Part shown: piece after piece, positions 20,384 through 29,187 of the stretch | Numbering within the stretch: position 1 is the first letter of the stretch | How the letters are laid out: each line of letters starts with the position of its first letter | Origin: Shewanella glacialipiscicola | Lineage (GTDB): Bacteria > Pseudomonadota > Gammaproteobacteria > Enterobacterales > Shewanellaceae | Assembly: GCF_023283485.1 (NCBI RefSeq) | Contig: NZ_JAKILU010000020.1 | Span: forward strand, 1 to 64,000 | Direction: 5' to 3' | DNA: 64,000 bases | Notes under the pieces: model-generated | Seen by the model: only the letters and a program-made list of their open reading frames with translations | Databases searched by the model: none | Told to the model about the DNA's origin: nothing | Program-made: the position numbers and the translations under genes

Positions 20384-20932
20384 ATGACTATGGCTCCCAA
20401 AGCGACCGTGTTTAAGGTCAATTTACAGATTGCCGATATGGATCGACATTATTACCAAGATCATCAACTAACATTGGCCCAGCATCCTTCAGAAACCGAT
20501 GGCCGCATGATGGTACGTTTATTGGCGTTTATTATTAATGCCAGTGAAAGCTTAAGTTTTAGTAAAGGCATGTGCGTTGAGGACGAGCCAGAACTGTGGG
20601 ATAAAACCTTATCCGGTGAAATTGATCTTTGGGTTGAGTTTGGTCAAGCCGATGAGAAATGGCTGAGAAAGGCCAGTGGCCGTGCCAAAGTGGTGCAGTT
20701 ATTTACCTATGGTGGCCGCAGCGTGCCTATTTGGTGGAAGCAAAATCAGCAAACGTTAGAGCGTTATCAAAATCTTAAAGTATGGAATATTGCTGAAGAG
20801 TCAGTAGCGGCGATGCAAATCTTTGTTGGCCGTAATATGGCATTGCAGGTTTCTATCAGTGAAGGCCAAATTTGGCTATCGGATAGCGAAAACAGCGTGC
20901 TGATCGAACCTGAAATCCTTAAAGATATTTAA
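20384..20932 (+). CDS. yaeQ: YaeQ family protein
   Basis: A 182-residue protein matching YaeQ in length and start (ATVFKVNLQIADMDRHYYQDH, LTLAQHPSETDGRMMVRLLAF). The fold belongs to the PD-(D/E)xK nuclease-like group, with E/D residues in LWDKTLSGEIDLWVEFG. In E. coli YaeQ was noted as a suppressor of rfaH-type defects; its biochemical role is not established. It is a single gene with its own terminator. Confidence 0.92.
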   Translation: MTMAPKATVFKVNLQIADMDRHYYQDHQLTLAQHPSETDGRMMVRLLAFIINASESLSFSKGMCVEDEPELWDKTLSGEIDLWVEFGQADEKWLRKASGRAKVVQLFTYGGRSVPIWWKQNQQTLERYQNLKVWNIAEESVAAMQIFVGRNMALQVSISEGQIWLSDSENSVLIEPEILKDI

Positions 20933-20945
20933 TCACGCATCGGAT

Positions 20946-21010
20946 TAAAAAGCGCCGATAGCGAATGTCTTCACTCAAGAGTGAGCAGCATTAGCTATTG
21001 GCGCTTTTAG
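20946..21010 (+). terminator. Terminator after yaeQ
   Basis: A long hairpin with AAAAGCGCCGATAGC pairing to GCTATTGGCGCTTTT (one wobble) and an inner CACTC / GAGTG stem, ending in TTTTAG, starting 14 nt past the yaeQ stop. Confidence 0.8.
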
Positions 21011-21074
21011 TTTATTAGTCTGTCATTAACCGGGTGGGTAAAGCAGCTAGCTGATTAAAATTATGTTTTAAATG

Positions 21075-21356
21075 TTATACCAACCACATTAAATATCTAA
21101 TCAGTTCAGAGCCTCACAGGTATTTCAATCCGAGGCGCATTGACGCAGAAATGGTTATTCCCTTTTAAGTCAATGCAACACGGGAGTGGGATGCCTGTGA
21201 GGCTCCCAAAGGGCGGCTGATTTAACTGCATGGCAACGCGCTTTATACTGCGTTTAAGGCTTTCGACAGAGCACCACTATGCCTTCAAGCCTTCGCCTTA
21301 TCTAAAGCGCGTTGAACTCCCGCTGAATGAACAGATATTTAATACGATTGGTATTA
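21075..21356. repeat. MITE-like inverted-repeat element, family A (about 280 bp)
   Basis: Left end ATACCAACCACATTAAATATCT (21077-) and right end AGATATTTAATACGATTGGTAT (-21354) are inverted repeats that match at about 19 of 22 positions. The interior has no transposase frame. It lies between the convergent yaeQ and periplasmic rhodanese genes. Such TAATACCAAT...ATTAAATATCT ends are, to my knowledge, common in Shewanella and related genomes as non-autonomous elements. A 67-codon frame inside it is not a gene. Confidence 0.75.
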
Positions 21357-21390
21357 CCTTAGCGCGTCAAGACTCACTTTTTGGAGCTCA

Positions 21391-21792
21391 TTACTTAGTT
21401 GGCGCTTTTTGCGCTTCAATTAAGCTTGAATAACCGCCACCATCATAGGTTTGCGTGTATCCCGCAGCGACTAAGGCTTTGGTTGCAATACTGCTACGGC
21501 GGCCGCTGTGACAATACAGCACAACAGGGGCGTCTTTGGCGATGCCACGCTTAGCAAATTCCTCAGCCACTTGCTCAAAGGGAATATTGACGGCATTGGC
21601 GATATGCCCTTCAGCAAACTCCTTTGGTGTTCTGACATCAAGCACCATAGCGCCTGTCGCAATTTTATCCCACGCAATGGCTGGATTTTGATCTGCAGCG
21701 TTTGCCATCATCGGCATTAGCATCAGTGAGGATAGGCTTAACAGAGCTAAGCGCATTAGGTTTTGGCTACGTGTAATAAGGTTGTGGATCAC
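21391..21792 (-). CDS. Periplasmic rhodanese
   Basis: A 133-residue protein with a Sec signal peptide (hydrophobic residues 14-30, probable cleavage after MANA at 32) followed by one rhodanese domain: VLDVRTPKEFAEGHI, then the active loop LYCHSGRRS with Cys94, and a GGGYSSL end. It should act in the periplasm as a sulfurtransferase or persulfide carrier. It is last in a minus-strand run with a DUF2892 protein, an RND permease and a membrane-fusion protein. Confidence 0.88.
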   Translation of the reverse strand: MIHNLITRSQNLMRLALLSLSSLMLMPMMANAADQNPAIAWDKIATGAMVLDVRTPKEFAEGHIANAVNIPFEQVAEEFAKRGIAKDAPVVLYCHSGRRSSIATKALVAAGYTQTYDGGGYSSLIEAQKAPTK

Positions 21793-21884
21793 TTTATCTC
21801 TCCTTGAAGACTTGTTTTAGACCAGCTTGGTGTAGCCAAGCTGGTATTCGCTAACCTTACTATTATGTACTGACTTGGTATTGG

Positions 21885-22097
21885 TTAGCTTTGCTTGGCA
21901 ATTTCAGCCTCTGATTTTACACCTAATTTGCGTAAAACCATGGCCGCAGGGCAAAAACCTGTAAAAGCACTTTGTAATAGGTTAGCGCCAATAAATGCGG
22001 TTAACCATATAAAATTGTGGTGCACATACGCGGTTAGCACTAGCGACAGTAACACCATCAATCCGGCAAAAGCCATAATGCTGCGTTCTATTGACAT
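21885..22097 (-). CDS. DUF2892 small membrane protein (YgaP C-terminal type)
   Basis: A 70-residue protein with two membrane helices (about residues 8-25 and 30-45). The GANLLQSAFTGFCPAAMVLRKLG segment, with its single Cys, is the hallmark of DUF2892, the membrane part of E. coli YgaP where it is fused to a rhodanese. Here the rhodanese is the next gene (92 nt on), so the pair is a split version of YgaP. The ATG at 22097 follows AAGGAGTA-type bases (TCAAGGAGTAAAGT). Confidence 0.88.
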   Translation of the reverse strand: MSIERSIMAFAGLMVLLSLVLTAYVHHNFIWLTAFIGANLLQSAFTGFCPAAMVLRKLGVKSEAEIAKQS

Positions 22098-22145
22098 ACT
22101 TTACTCCTTGAGACCGTCTGGGTAGCGGCCTTTGTTGTGGTTAGT

Positions 22146-25100
22146 TTAGGGTTGATTTAGGGTCATACGATTTTTCATTGTTGTGTAATACAGCACTGGA
22201 ATAACGATTAACGTCAGTATGGTTGAGATAAAAATACCAAAGATCAGACTAATAGCTAACCCATTGAAAATAGGGTCATCAAGGATGAATAAGGCGCCTA
22301 TCATGGCTGCAAAAGCGGTCAGCATAATGGGTTTTGCCCTTACGGCGCCGGAGTGGATCACCGCTCGCTCAAAGGGCACGCCGGATGCGGTTTCTTGATT
22401 GATAAAATCGACCAATAATATTGAGTTACGCACAATAATCCCCGCCAGCGCTATCATGCCTATCATAGATGTGGCAGTAAATTGGGCACCGAGTAGTGCA
22501 TGGCCTGGCATCACCCCAATCACCGTCAACGGGATAGGCGCCATGATGATGAGCGGCACCAGATATGATCTAAACTGCACCACCACCAAAAGATAAATCG
22601 CGATCATGCCGACAGCGTAGGCTATGCCCATATCTCTGAAGGTTTCGTAGGTGATTTTCCATTCGCCATCCCAAAGCACGGCGATGGAGTCGAGCCCTGT
22701 GGGTTGGTGAATATAATGTTGTTCAAACCCTAAACCATCCTTGCCATCGATGTTGCCTGCCATATCGAACATACCATAGAGCGGACTGTCCAGTGGGCCT
22801 GACATATCAGCGACGACCATGATCATCGGGATCATATTTTTATGGATAATCGGTGCATCAATGGTGCCGCGTTTGATGGTTACTAACTCAGAAATAGGTA
22901 CAGATTGACCCGTCTGGCTAAGCAACTTCATATTCAGCACTTGGTCTAAATCAATTTTTGCGCCTTCCTCTAGTTGCAAACGAATCGGCACAGGTTTTTT
23001 TTGCTGCGCTTGGTGTAAATAACTCACGTCTTTGCCGCCAACGGAAGTGGCAATCAAATCGACAATATTGCTGTAAGGCACGGCCATCAGGCTGGCTTTA
23101 CTGCGGTCGATCATCACTTGCCATTTTTGCTGGGCTGCGGGCAAGAAAATATCGATATCGACCACATCTTTGGTTTCATGGAACAATGCCTGCATTTCAT
23201 AAGCGGCTTGTTTGCGAATTGCGGGGCTTGGGCCATAAACTTCGGCCACCAGCGGCGACCATACTGGTGGCCCAGGTGGTACTTCAACTACTTTAATATT
23301 GGCTTGATATTGCTCGCCAATTTTTTGCAAATCTTCCCGCACTGATACCGCAATGCTATGGCTGTCGCGCTTACGGTGTTTTTTATCTACCAGATTCACT
23401 TGAATATCGCCAAGCTCTTGGCTGTTACGTAAAAAATAATGGCGCACTAAGCCGTTAAAGTTCATTGGCGCGTTAGTGCCCGCATACAATTGCAGGTGCT
23501 CGACCTCGGGGACGGTAGTCAGGTAGCGACTCAAATCCTGTAGCACTCTTTGTGTTTGCTCTACGGGCGTACCTTCTGGCATGTCCACCATCACTTGAAA
23601 CTCGGACTTGTTATCAAAGGGCAGCATTTTCAGTACCACGAGCTGACCAATGGGGAGCGCGACAGCGATGCCAATTAATACAAATACGCCAGCGGCGAGT
23701 CCCACTCTTGCCTTGCGGGCATTTTTACCCAGCAGGAAGGGGCCAATTAAGTGAGTGAAAAGACGCACCATCTTCGTTTCGACTTCATCCTCGTGCGATG
23801 CTTGGGCGCTATCGTGCTTGTCATTGTGTTTCAGCAGTTTACGACTAAGCCAAGGGGTGACGACAAAGGCAACCACCAGAGAAATCAACATGCCCATACT
23901 GGCGTTGATGGGAATAGGGCTCATGTAAGGCCCCATTAAGCCTGACACAAAAGCCATCGGTAGCAGTGCCGCAATAACGGTGAACGTCGCCAGAATCGTC
24001 GGGCCACCAACTTCATCAACCGCCACAGGGATAAGTTCGTTAAAGGATTTTTTGCCGAGCGCCATATGCCTGTGGATGTTTTCGACCACGACTATGGCAT
24101 CGTCGACCAAGATGCCGATGGAGAAAATCAAGGCGAACAAGGACACGCGGTTTAATGTAAATCCCCACGCCCAAGAGGCGAAAAGGGTGATCGCTAGCGT
24201 GATAATAATAGCCACACCTACAACTAAGGATTCGCGGGCTCCCATGGTTAAAAAGACCAATACGACTACGGCGCTGGTGGCAAAAATCAGTTTTAAAATA
24301 AGGGTGTTAGATTTATCCGCCGCGGTTTCGCCATAGTTACGCGACACTGTGACTTCAACATTAGCGGGGATCAACACATTGTCGACCTTAGCAATACGTT
24401 CAAGCACGCTATCGGCAATATCGACGGCGTTTTGCCCCGCTTGTTTACCGATAGCGATAGTGACAGCAGGATAAATATCGGTTTTATCTGCATGCCAAAC
24501 GCTCTGCTTAGGGATATCACTCTTTAAACTAATTTCAGCAATATCTGCCAGATAAATAGGTATAGGTTTACCTTGTTTACCTTGTTTACCTTGATAGACA
24601 CTAACGACTAATTGCTTAAGATCATCAATAGATTGTAAAAATTGCCCAGCTTGTACTTTAATCTCTTGATTGCCTTGCACTAAGGATGCAGGCATAGAGA
24701 CCATATTATTGTCATTCAGGCTTTGTCTTAACTTGTCGTAGGTCAGATTAAAGCTGTTCATCTTGGCGGGGTCGATGCGTATGTTGGCCACTATTTCGTG
24801 TTGGCCAACAGTATAGATTTCGCGGGTGCCAGGAATACGCTTAATTTCGGTTTCTAAACCTAAGGCGACATGGGTTAGTTGCTCGGCAGAAACTTGTCTG
24901 TCCTTAGACCACAAGGTTAAACTCACAATAGGCACATCATCGATGCCGCGGGGTTTTATTAGCGGCTCGCCAACGCCAGCGCCTTTTGGCAATTTATCCA
25001 TATTGGAATAAATCTGGTTGTACAGACTCACGATTGCGTCATTTCGCGCCACGCCTACCTTGAAGATGACGATGATCAGCGCGCCATCGGGCTGAGAGAA

Positions 25101-25385
25101 TGAATATAAGGTGTCTATGCCTTTGATTTCGGAGATTACCTGCTCTGCTGGCAGTGTGACTAAACTTTCAACTTCAGTAGGCGTTGCGCCGGGAAAAGGG
25201 ATAAATACGTCGGCAAAGGTAACGTCAATTTGTGGCTCTTCTTCCTTTGGTGTTACCAAAATAGCGAATAAACCCAGTAAGAGCCCGAGTAGTGCTAATA
25301 GCGGCGTGATGGCGCTATTTTGGAAGGCTGCGGCGATTCGACCGGAAATTCCTAGTGTGGTTTGTGGTACTGGCGAATGTTTCAT
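22146..25385 (-). CDS. RND-family efflux permease
   Basis: A 1079-residue inner-membrane transporter with the 12-helix, two large periplasmic loop plan of AcrB-like pumps. The N-terminal helix, the PKEEEPQIDV motif after it, FSIGILVDDAIVVVENIHRHM in helix 4 with the paired Asp residues, and GIIVRNSILLVDFINQ in helix 10 are typical. The partner adaptor gene lies 35 nt upstream; no outer-membrane factor is encoded in the cluster, so a TolC-like protein from elsewhere is needed. The association with rhodanese and DUF2892 suggests a sulfur-compound cargo, which is inference. A 9-bp unit is repeated three times in frame (24567-24593), giving Lys-Gln-Gly repeats. Confidence 0.9.
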   Translation of the reverse strand: MKHSPVPQTTLGISGRIAAAFQNSAITPLLALLGLLLGLFAILVTPKEEEPQIDVTFADVFIPFPGATPTEVESLVTLPAEQVISEIKGIDTLYSFSQPDGALIIVIFKVGVARNDAIVSLYNQIYSNMDKLPKGAGVGEPLIKPRGIDDVPIVSLTLWSKDRQVSAEQLTHVALGLETEIKRIPGTREIYTVGQHEIVANIRIDPAKMNSFNLTYDKLRQSLNDNNMVSMPASLVQGNQEIKVQAGQFLQSIDDLKQLVVSVYQGKQGKQGKPIPIYLADIAEISLKSDIPKQSVWHADKTDIYPAVTIAIGKQAGQNAVDIADSVLERIAKVDNVLIPANVEVTVSRNYGETAADKSNTLILKLIFATSAVVVLVFLTMGARESLVVGVAIIITLAITLFASWAWGFTLNRVSLFALIFSIGILVDDAIVVVENIHRHMALGKKSFNELIPVAVDEVGGPTILATFTVIAALLPMAFVSGLMGPYMSPIPINASMGMLISLVVAFVVTPWLSRKLLKHNDKHDSAQASHEDEVETKMVRLFTHLIGPFLLGKNARKARVGLAAGVFVLIGIAVALPIGQLVVLKMLPFDNKSEFQVMVDMPEGTPVEQTQRVLQDLSRYLTTVPEVEHLQLYAGTNAPMNFNGLVRHYFLRNSQELGDIQVNLVDKKHRKRDSHSIAVSVREDLQKIGEQYQANIKVVEVPPGPPVWSPLVAEVYGPSPAIRKQAAYEMQALFHETKDVVDIDIFLPAAQQKWQVMIDRSKASLMAVPYSNIVDLIATSVGGKDVSYLHQAQQKKPVPIRLQLEEGAKIDLDQVLNMKLLSQTGQSVPISELVTIKRGTIDAPIIHKNMIPMIMVVADMSGPLDSPLYGMFDMAGNIDGKDGLGFEQHYIHQPTGLDSIAVLWDGEWKITYETFRDMGIAYAVGMIAIYLLVVVQFRSYLVPLIIMAPIPLTVIGVMPGHALLGAQFTATSMIGMIALAGIIVRNSILLVDFINQETASGVPFERAVIHSGAVRAKPIMLTAFAAMIGALFILDDPIFNGLAISLIFGIFISTILTLIVIPVLYYTTMKNRMTLNQP
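24567..24593 (-). repeat. In-frame 9-bp triplet repeat within the RND gene
   Basis: Three exact copies of TTTACCTTG (plus strand), translated as repeated Lys-Gln-Gly in a surface loop of the permease. Copy-number change would keep the frame. Confidence 0.85.
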
Positions 25386-25420
25386 AAAACAACCTCAACA
25401 AAGCTTACGTCGCTAAAAAA

Positions 25421-26437
25421 TTATTGCTTCTTGCTGAGCAACACTTGGTAAGCATCAACGGCAACCGTGTCACCTGACTTAAGGCCCGAGAGTACTTCGA
25501 CCTCGCCATTTAAGGGTTCAGTCACACGAACTTGCGTGAGTACAAAGCCATCCCCCTGTTTTAAATAAACACTGCTCAGTTCGTTCATTGTGAGTAGCGC
25601 TGATAGTGGTAGTTGAATTTTTTCACGCTCGCCATTTTTAAAAGAAGCCTTTGCCCAAGTGCCGGGTTGGAGATTGGCTTCATTTTTAGGCAGGTTAATA
25701 CGCACTTGGTAACTGTGACTGACGGGATCGGCAAAGCTAAAAATAGTGAGATCCCTCGAGGTCAACTCGCGGCCATCATTTAAACGGACGATAAATTCTG
25801 GGGTATTTTTCAGTTGATTGATGTAACGCTGTGGTACCTGGGTAATGGCGCGCATATGACTTGCTGAAAATCCTGACAGCAGCGCTTGTCCGGGGCTCAC
25901 GGTTTCGCCAAGTTCGACGAAACGCTCAGTGACTACGCCACTAAATGGTGCTGAAACAACCGTATATTTTAAGGATTCGCTGGCTTTAATGACTCGTGCT
26001 TTTGCTGCACTGACGGCTTGTGCGGTTGCTTTAGCATTGGCAGTGGCTTCATCCATCGCACCCTTTGAGATAGCGCCTTGGGGAAATAACTCTTTATAAC
26101 GTTGGTATTGTGCCTGTGCTTCAACATTTAAGGCTTTTGCTTTGGCTAAGTCGGCCTCAAAACTCGCGAGTTCAGCGCCTTGTTCTTTACTGGTTATTTC
26201 AAGTAGGGCAGCGCCTTCGGGGACGATATCGTTAACATCGTAGTTGAGCTTGACGATACGGCCAGAGGTTTGTGCGGACACAGTGGCCGCTTTGACCGCT
26301 TCAATGGTGGCATCTAAGGTAACCCAATTAGCATAGGGTTTATTTAAAACGTCGATAGTGTCGACTGAGGCTGCTTGAGCTTGAGCACTAGAAAATAGCA
26401 GCAGTAAGAACAGAGTGCGAAAAATAGACGTCATCAT
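25421..26437 (-). CDS. RND efflux periplasmic adaptor (membrane-fusion protein)
   Basis: A 338-residue HlyD/AcrA-type adaptor. A signal peptide covers residues 1-23 (cleavage after AQAQA or AQAQAA). The biotinyl-lipoyl halves are around residues 45-80 and 155-180, separated by an alpha-hairpin rich in Ala, Glu and Lys (about 75-150) with PQGAISKGAMDEA. It has no lipobox cysteine, so it is probably not lipidated. It is the first gene of the run adaptor-permease-DUF2892-rhodanese. The start ATG could be the first or second Met. Confidence 0.9.
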   Translation of the reverse strand: MMTSIFRTLFLLLLFSSAQAQAASVDTIDVLNKPYANWVTLDATIEAVKAATVSAQTSGRIVKLNYDVNDIVPEGAALLEITSKEQGAELASFEADLAKAKALNVEAQAQYQRYKELFPQGAISKGAMDEATANAKATAQAVSAAKARVIKASESLKYTVVSAPFSGVVTERFVELGETVSPGQALLSGFSASHMRAITQVPQRYINQLKNTPEFIVRLNDGRELTSRDLTIFSFADPVSHSYQVRINLPKNEANLQPGTWAKASFKNGEREKIQLPLSALLTMNELSSVYLKQGDGFVLTQVRVTEPLNGEVEVLSGLKSGDTVAVDAYQVLLSKKQ

Positions 26438-26543
26438 TAAAATTATCCCAGATGTTATTCATGAGAAAATTCTAATGGAGTTGCATTGAATAGGCAATCA
26501 CTATTTATTAGAAAAAATTAATGTAATGCGGTTGGCTAATTTA

Positions 26544-26571
26544 GGAATAAGACCAATATGCCTCTTATTCC
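26544..26571 (-). terminator. Possible terminator after the SIMPL-domain gene
   Basis: A 9-bp perfect stem (GGAATAAGA / TCTTATTCC) with a 10-nt loop, 40 nt past the stop of the minus-strand gene at 26611. It is followed on that strand by TAAATT, without a long T run. Confidence 0.45.
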
Positions 26572-26610
26572 CAAATTATTAATAGGTTACCAACCGATAA
26601 GTCAATATAA

Positions 26611-27327
26611 CTAATCGTTTAAGTAATAGCTCAGTGTGGAGACAATACGAATTTGTTTAATATAAGGCGTGCTACTGTCGCGATCTGAAATCGTGAACTG
26701 GCCTTGACTGGCCGTTTTAATTTTACCGAGGCGAGAATCTGAGTCTTTGGCAAATTTTTCTGCGACTTCGCGGCCATTTTGCGTTGCTTCTTGCACCATC
26801 AAAGGTTTAACTGAGTTGAGGTCGGTGAAGAGGAACTCAGCGCTATTACCATAGTCTTGACTGGCTATTGCTATGTCTTCTTTCACTAAATTAATCATTT
26901 GTTTACGGGCGTTAAGCATCAAATCGATTTGTGGAGTATAAACCGATAAATTAACTTTTGCGGAGTAACGGTATCTCACGTTTGGGTCGACATAACCTTG
27001 GGCTTGGCGGTCTTCAATGGACGGTAAAGAGACGGTGATTTCGCTGTCATTAAAGCCCTGTTCTTTTAAGAATGTCACCACACGGTCGGTTTTTTTCTGA
27101 ACCGTCTCGTAGAGTTTGGGCAGATTATTATCGACTTCAGTAAAATTGATTGGCCAGATAGCGACATTGGCTTTAACTTCTTTTTCTGCCAAACCCTTTA
27201 CCGTGACGGTACGCTCCATTGCTTTCATTTGTAATAAAGCTGAGCTTGCGGTTTGGCCGACATATACTAGGCCTGCACAGAGGAAGCCGCCGAGTAAAAG
27301 GGCTGGAAGGGTATTAGTTTTTACCAT
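26611..27327 (-). CDS. SIMPL-domain (DUF541) periplasmic protein
   Basis: A 238-residue protein with an N-terminal membrane anchor or signal segment (residues 8-30), then a SIMPL domain with the typical early VTVKGLAEKEVKAN strand and alternating long helices and strands. E. coli YggE is the best known relative, implicated in oxidative stress; the biochemical role is unknown. It is transcribed alone. Confidence 0.88.
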   Translation of the reverse strand: MVKTNTLPALLLGGFLCAGLVYVGQTASSALLQMKAMERTVTVKGLAEKEVKANVAIWPINFTEVDNNLPKLYETVQKKTDRVVTFLKEQGFNDSEITVSLPSIEDRQAQGYVDPNVRYRYSAKVNLSVYTPQIDLMLNARKQMINLVKEDIAIASQDYGNSAEFLFTDLNSVKPLMVQEATQNGREVAEKFAKDSDSRLGKIKTASQGQFTISDRDSSTPYIKQIRIVSTLSYYLND

Positions 27328-27490
27328 GAAAATAATCTCTTAATTAAATAAACTAAGCCTACGATACGCAATTACTGGAGGTTATGCACTGGGTTTATTC
27401 GGTATTGCCGCCGCTTAAAGCCTGCGGGATGAAAGGATGGAAAACATCAGTTTGAATTATTGTTAAACTATAAATTTAAATTAATGATAC

Positions 27491-27517
27491 AAAAAAGCCG
27501 CAATCAATGCGGCTTTG
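27491..27517 (-). terminator. Terminator of fadL
   Basis: Stem AAAGCCGC / GCGGCTTT with a 7-nt loop, followed on the minus strand by TTTTTTG, 18 nt past the fadL stop. Confidence 0.88.
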
Positions 27518-27534
27518 TGGATGTAGCGCTTATC

Positions 27535-28833
27535 TTAGAACTGATAGCTGTATTGCACCGAGTAGTACATAGCACTTGACTCAGTAATCGCATTAACTGG
27601 GCCGGCGATTGCGCTATTTTCAATTAAGTGAACTTCTTCACCTTTAACATAGGCGATACCAAAATCGATGCTGTTCTGTGGGTTAACACGGTAGCTCATG
27701 CCCGCAGTAAACCAGTTACGGTCTGAATCTGGAATCGAGATTGAGCTAATATCATCAACCACACCCATATCATGCATGTAACCTGCGCGAACGGTAAATT
27801 GTTCGTTAATCGTGTAAGTACCACCTAAGCTAAATAACCATGAATCTTTCCATTGGTATTTTTTTAGAGCAACATCACCTGCATTTACAGTACTGCCAGC
27901 GCCAGCTTGGCCTGGTAAAATGGTGGCTACGCCATCTTTAGCAGTAATTTGCTCAAAATCGCCCCATTTGGTGAACTGGGCGGTGTAATGTACTGCAAAT
28001 TGAGACGTCAGCTGATGGAAACCTGCTACTTGGAAGATATCGGCTAGCGGCACATCTAAGCTATCGAAGCTGGTGGCTAGTGTTGTTGGGCCGCCCAATC
28101 CTAAATTCGCAGTAGAGATAGTATTGATATCGCCTTCAACATTAACCGTTGGGCTAAAGCGGTAGCTTAAACCAAAACGGTTATCCTGATTTAACTCAAT
28201 CGTTGCGCCAAGGATACCGCCAAATGCCCAGCCATCGGCATCAACATTAACCAGCGGTGTTGAGCCAGCATCACGGGTCAAGCGTCCTTCACCGTAAACC
28301 GCATCAATACCAGCACCTATGCTGAACATGTCATTGATGCGGTATGAAAGGCTAGTATTAAAGTTAATTGTGGTGACTTCTGTTTTACCTAATAGATCAA
28401 AGGGGGCTGCAGCAACATTTTTAGACAATGTGGCTGAATCGGTACCTGTACCAAAATTAGAAAAAGCGGCAAAACCTACGGCAAATTTGTCATCGATGGG
28501 ATGGATATAGTAAATATTAGGAATGACCTTAGTGCTGCCGGCATCATCGATACTGCCTAAGTCAACAGCTCCACCAGCGAAATTCACGTCTTTTACATCA
28601 ACTGAAACATCGACATAAGTTAAACCAACAGAAAGTGAATCCTTATCAAATAAGGCCATTGCCGCAGGGTTACGAGATATGACTGACGCATTATCGGCGA
28701 TAACGGCATCACCAGAGAATGCACGGCCAGTGCCTGTAGCGGATTGGCTGTTGAGTTGGAAACCAGCAGCTAAGGTTTGTGTACTGGCTAATGCGACCGA
28801 AATGGCAACGAGTGTTTTGTTGAATTTTTTCAC
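27535..28833 (-). CDS. fadL: Outer-membrane long-chain fatty acid transporter
   Basis: A 432-residue OMPP1/FadL/TodX family beta-barrel. The signal peptide ends after LAA at about residue 23; the mature protein starts with GFQLNSQSATGTGRAFSGDA and SRNPAAMALFDK, the plug segment typical of FadL. The C-terminal strand ends in aromatic Phe (YSYQF), as required for barrel assembly. A perfect FadR-type operator lies 114 nt upstream of the start, consistent with fatty acid control. Paralogues exist in this genus, so the precise substrate range is open. Confidence 0.9.
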   Translation of the reverse strand: MKKFNKTLVAISVALASTQTLAAGFQLNSQSATGTGRAFSGDAVIADNASVISRNPAAMALFDKDSLSVGLTYVDVSVDVKDVNFAGGAVDLGSIDDAGSTKVIPNIYYIHPIDDKFAVGFAAFSNFGTGTDSATLSKNVAAAPFDLLGKTEVTTINFNTSLSYRINDMFSIGAGIDAVYGEGRLTRDAGSTPLVNVDADGWAFGGILGATIELNQDNRFGLSYRFSPTVNVEGDINTISTANLGLGGPTTLATSFDSLDVPLADIFQVAGFHQLTSQFAVHYTAQFTKWGDFEQITAKDGVATILPGQAGAGSTVNAGDVALKKYQWKDSWLFSLGGTYTINEQFTVRAGYMHDMGVVDDISSISIPDSDRNWFTAGMSYRVNPQNSIDFGIAYVKGEEVHLIENSAIAGPVNAITESSAMYYSVQYSYQF

Positions 28834-29134
28834 TATTATTCTCTCTATTTTTTATAAGTATTGGATTTTTATTCGACCGAACTCCCCAGTACAGTGCCGA
28901 AATCCATTTTTTAGTCCTTCGCATCTTATGGATGGAATGCATCGCCAACAAGTCCGACCAGATGTAAAATATGTTAATTTTCAGTTAATTAAAAGTGTCG
29001 CGATCATGGTTTTGGGTGTGTGATGATTGAATGGTCTGGCCAGTGGCTTGATATCAAGGGCTTTGGGGATGATGGGAAGTTTTAATTAACGTTAACAGTT
29101 TGTAATATTACGAGAGTCAGTTAAAACGCTACAA
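28834..29134. other. fadL upstream region
   Basis: No gene fits this stretch between putP and fadL. It holds the FadR-type operator and AT-rich sequence likely to contain the fadL promoter. Confidence 0.6.
28947..28963 (-). promoter_or_regulatory. FadR-type operator upstream of fadL
   Basis: The minus strand reads ATCTGGTCGGACTTGTT, which fits the FadR consensus AnCTGGTCnGACnTGTT at every fixed position (consensus from memory of the E. coli regulon). It lies 114 nt before the fadL start codon, where FadR represses in E. coli. Confidence 0.8.
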
Positions 29135-29170
29135 AATGTAAAAAGCGTACATGTGTACGCTTTTTACATT
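29135..29170 (-). terminator. Perfect palindrome, probable putP terminator
   Basis: A 17-bp perfect inverted repeat around a 2-nt centre (arm AATGTAAAAAGCGTACA), 18 nt past the putP stop. Within an RNA hairpin the arm gives a GC-containing top and a U-rich base, as in bidirectional terminators. The core AGCGTACA..TGTACGCT also resembles a FabR-type operator; see the findings. Confidence 0.7.
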
Positions 29171-29187
29171 ATTAATGAGAGTTTAGA

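Noticed and set aside
21230..21433. 67-codon frame between yaeQ and the rhodanese
   Set aside because: It lies mostly inside the MITE-like element and overlaps the end of the rhodanese gene; no ribosome binding site.
22958..24336. Plus-strand frames antisense to the RND permease
   Set aside because: Shadows of the long minus-strand gene; none has a family-like product or start signal.
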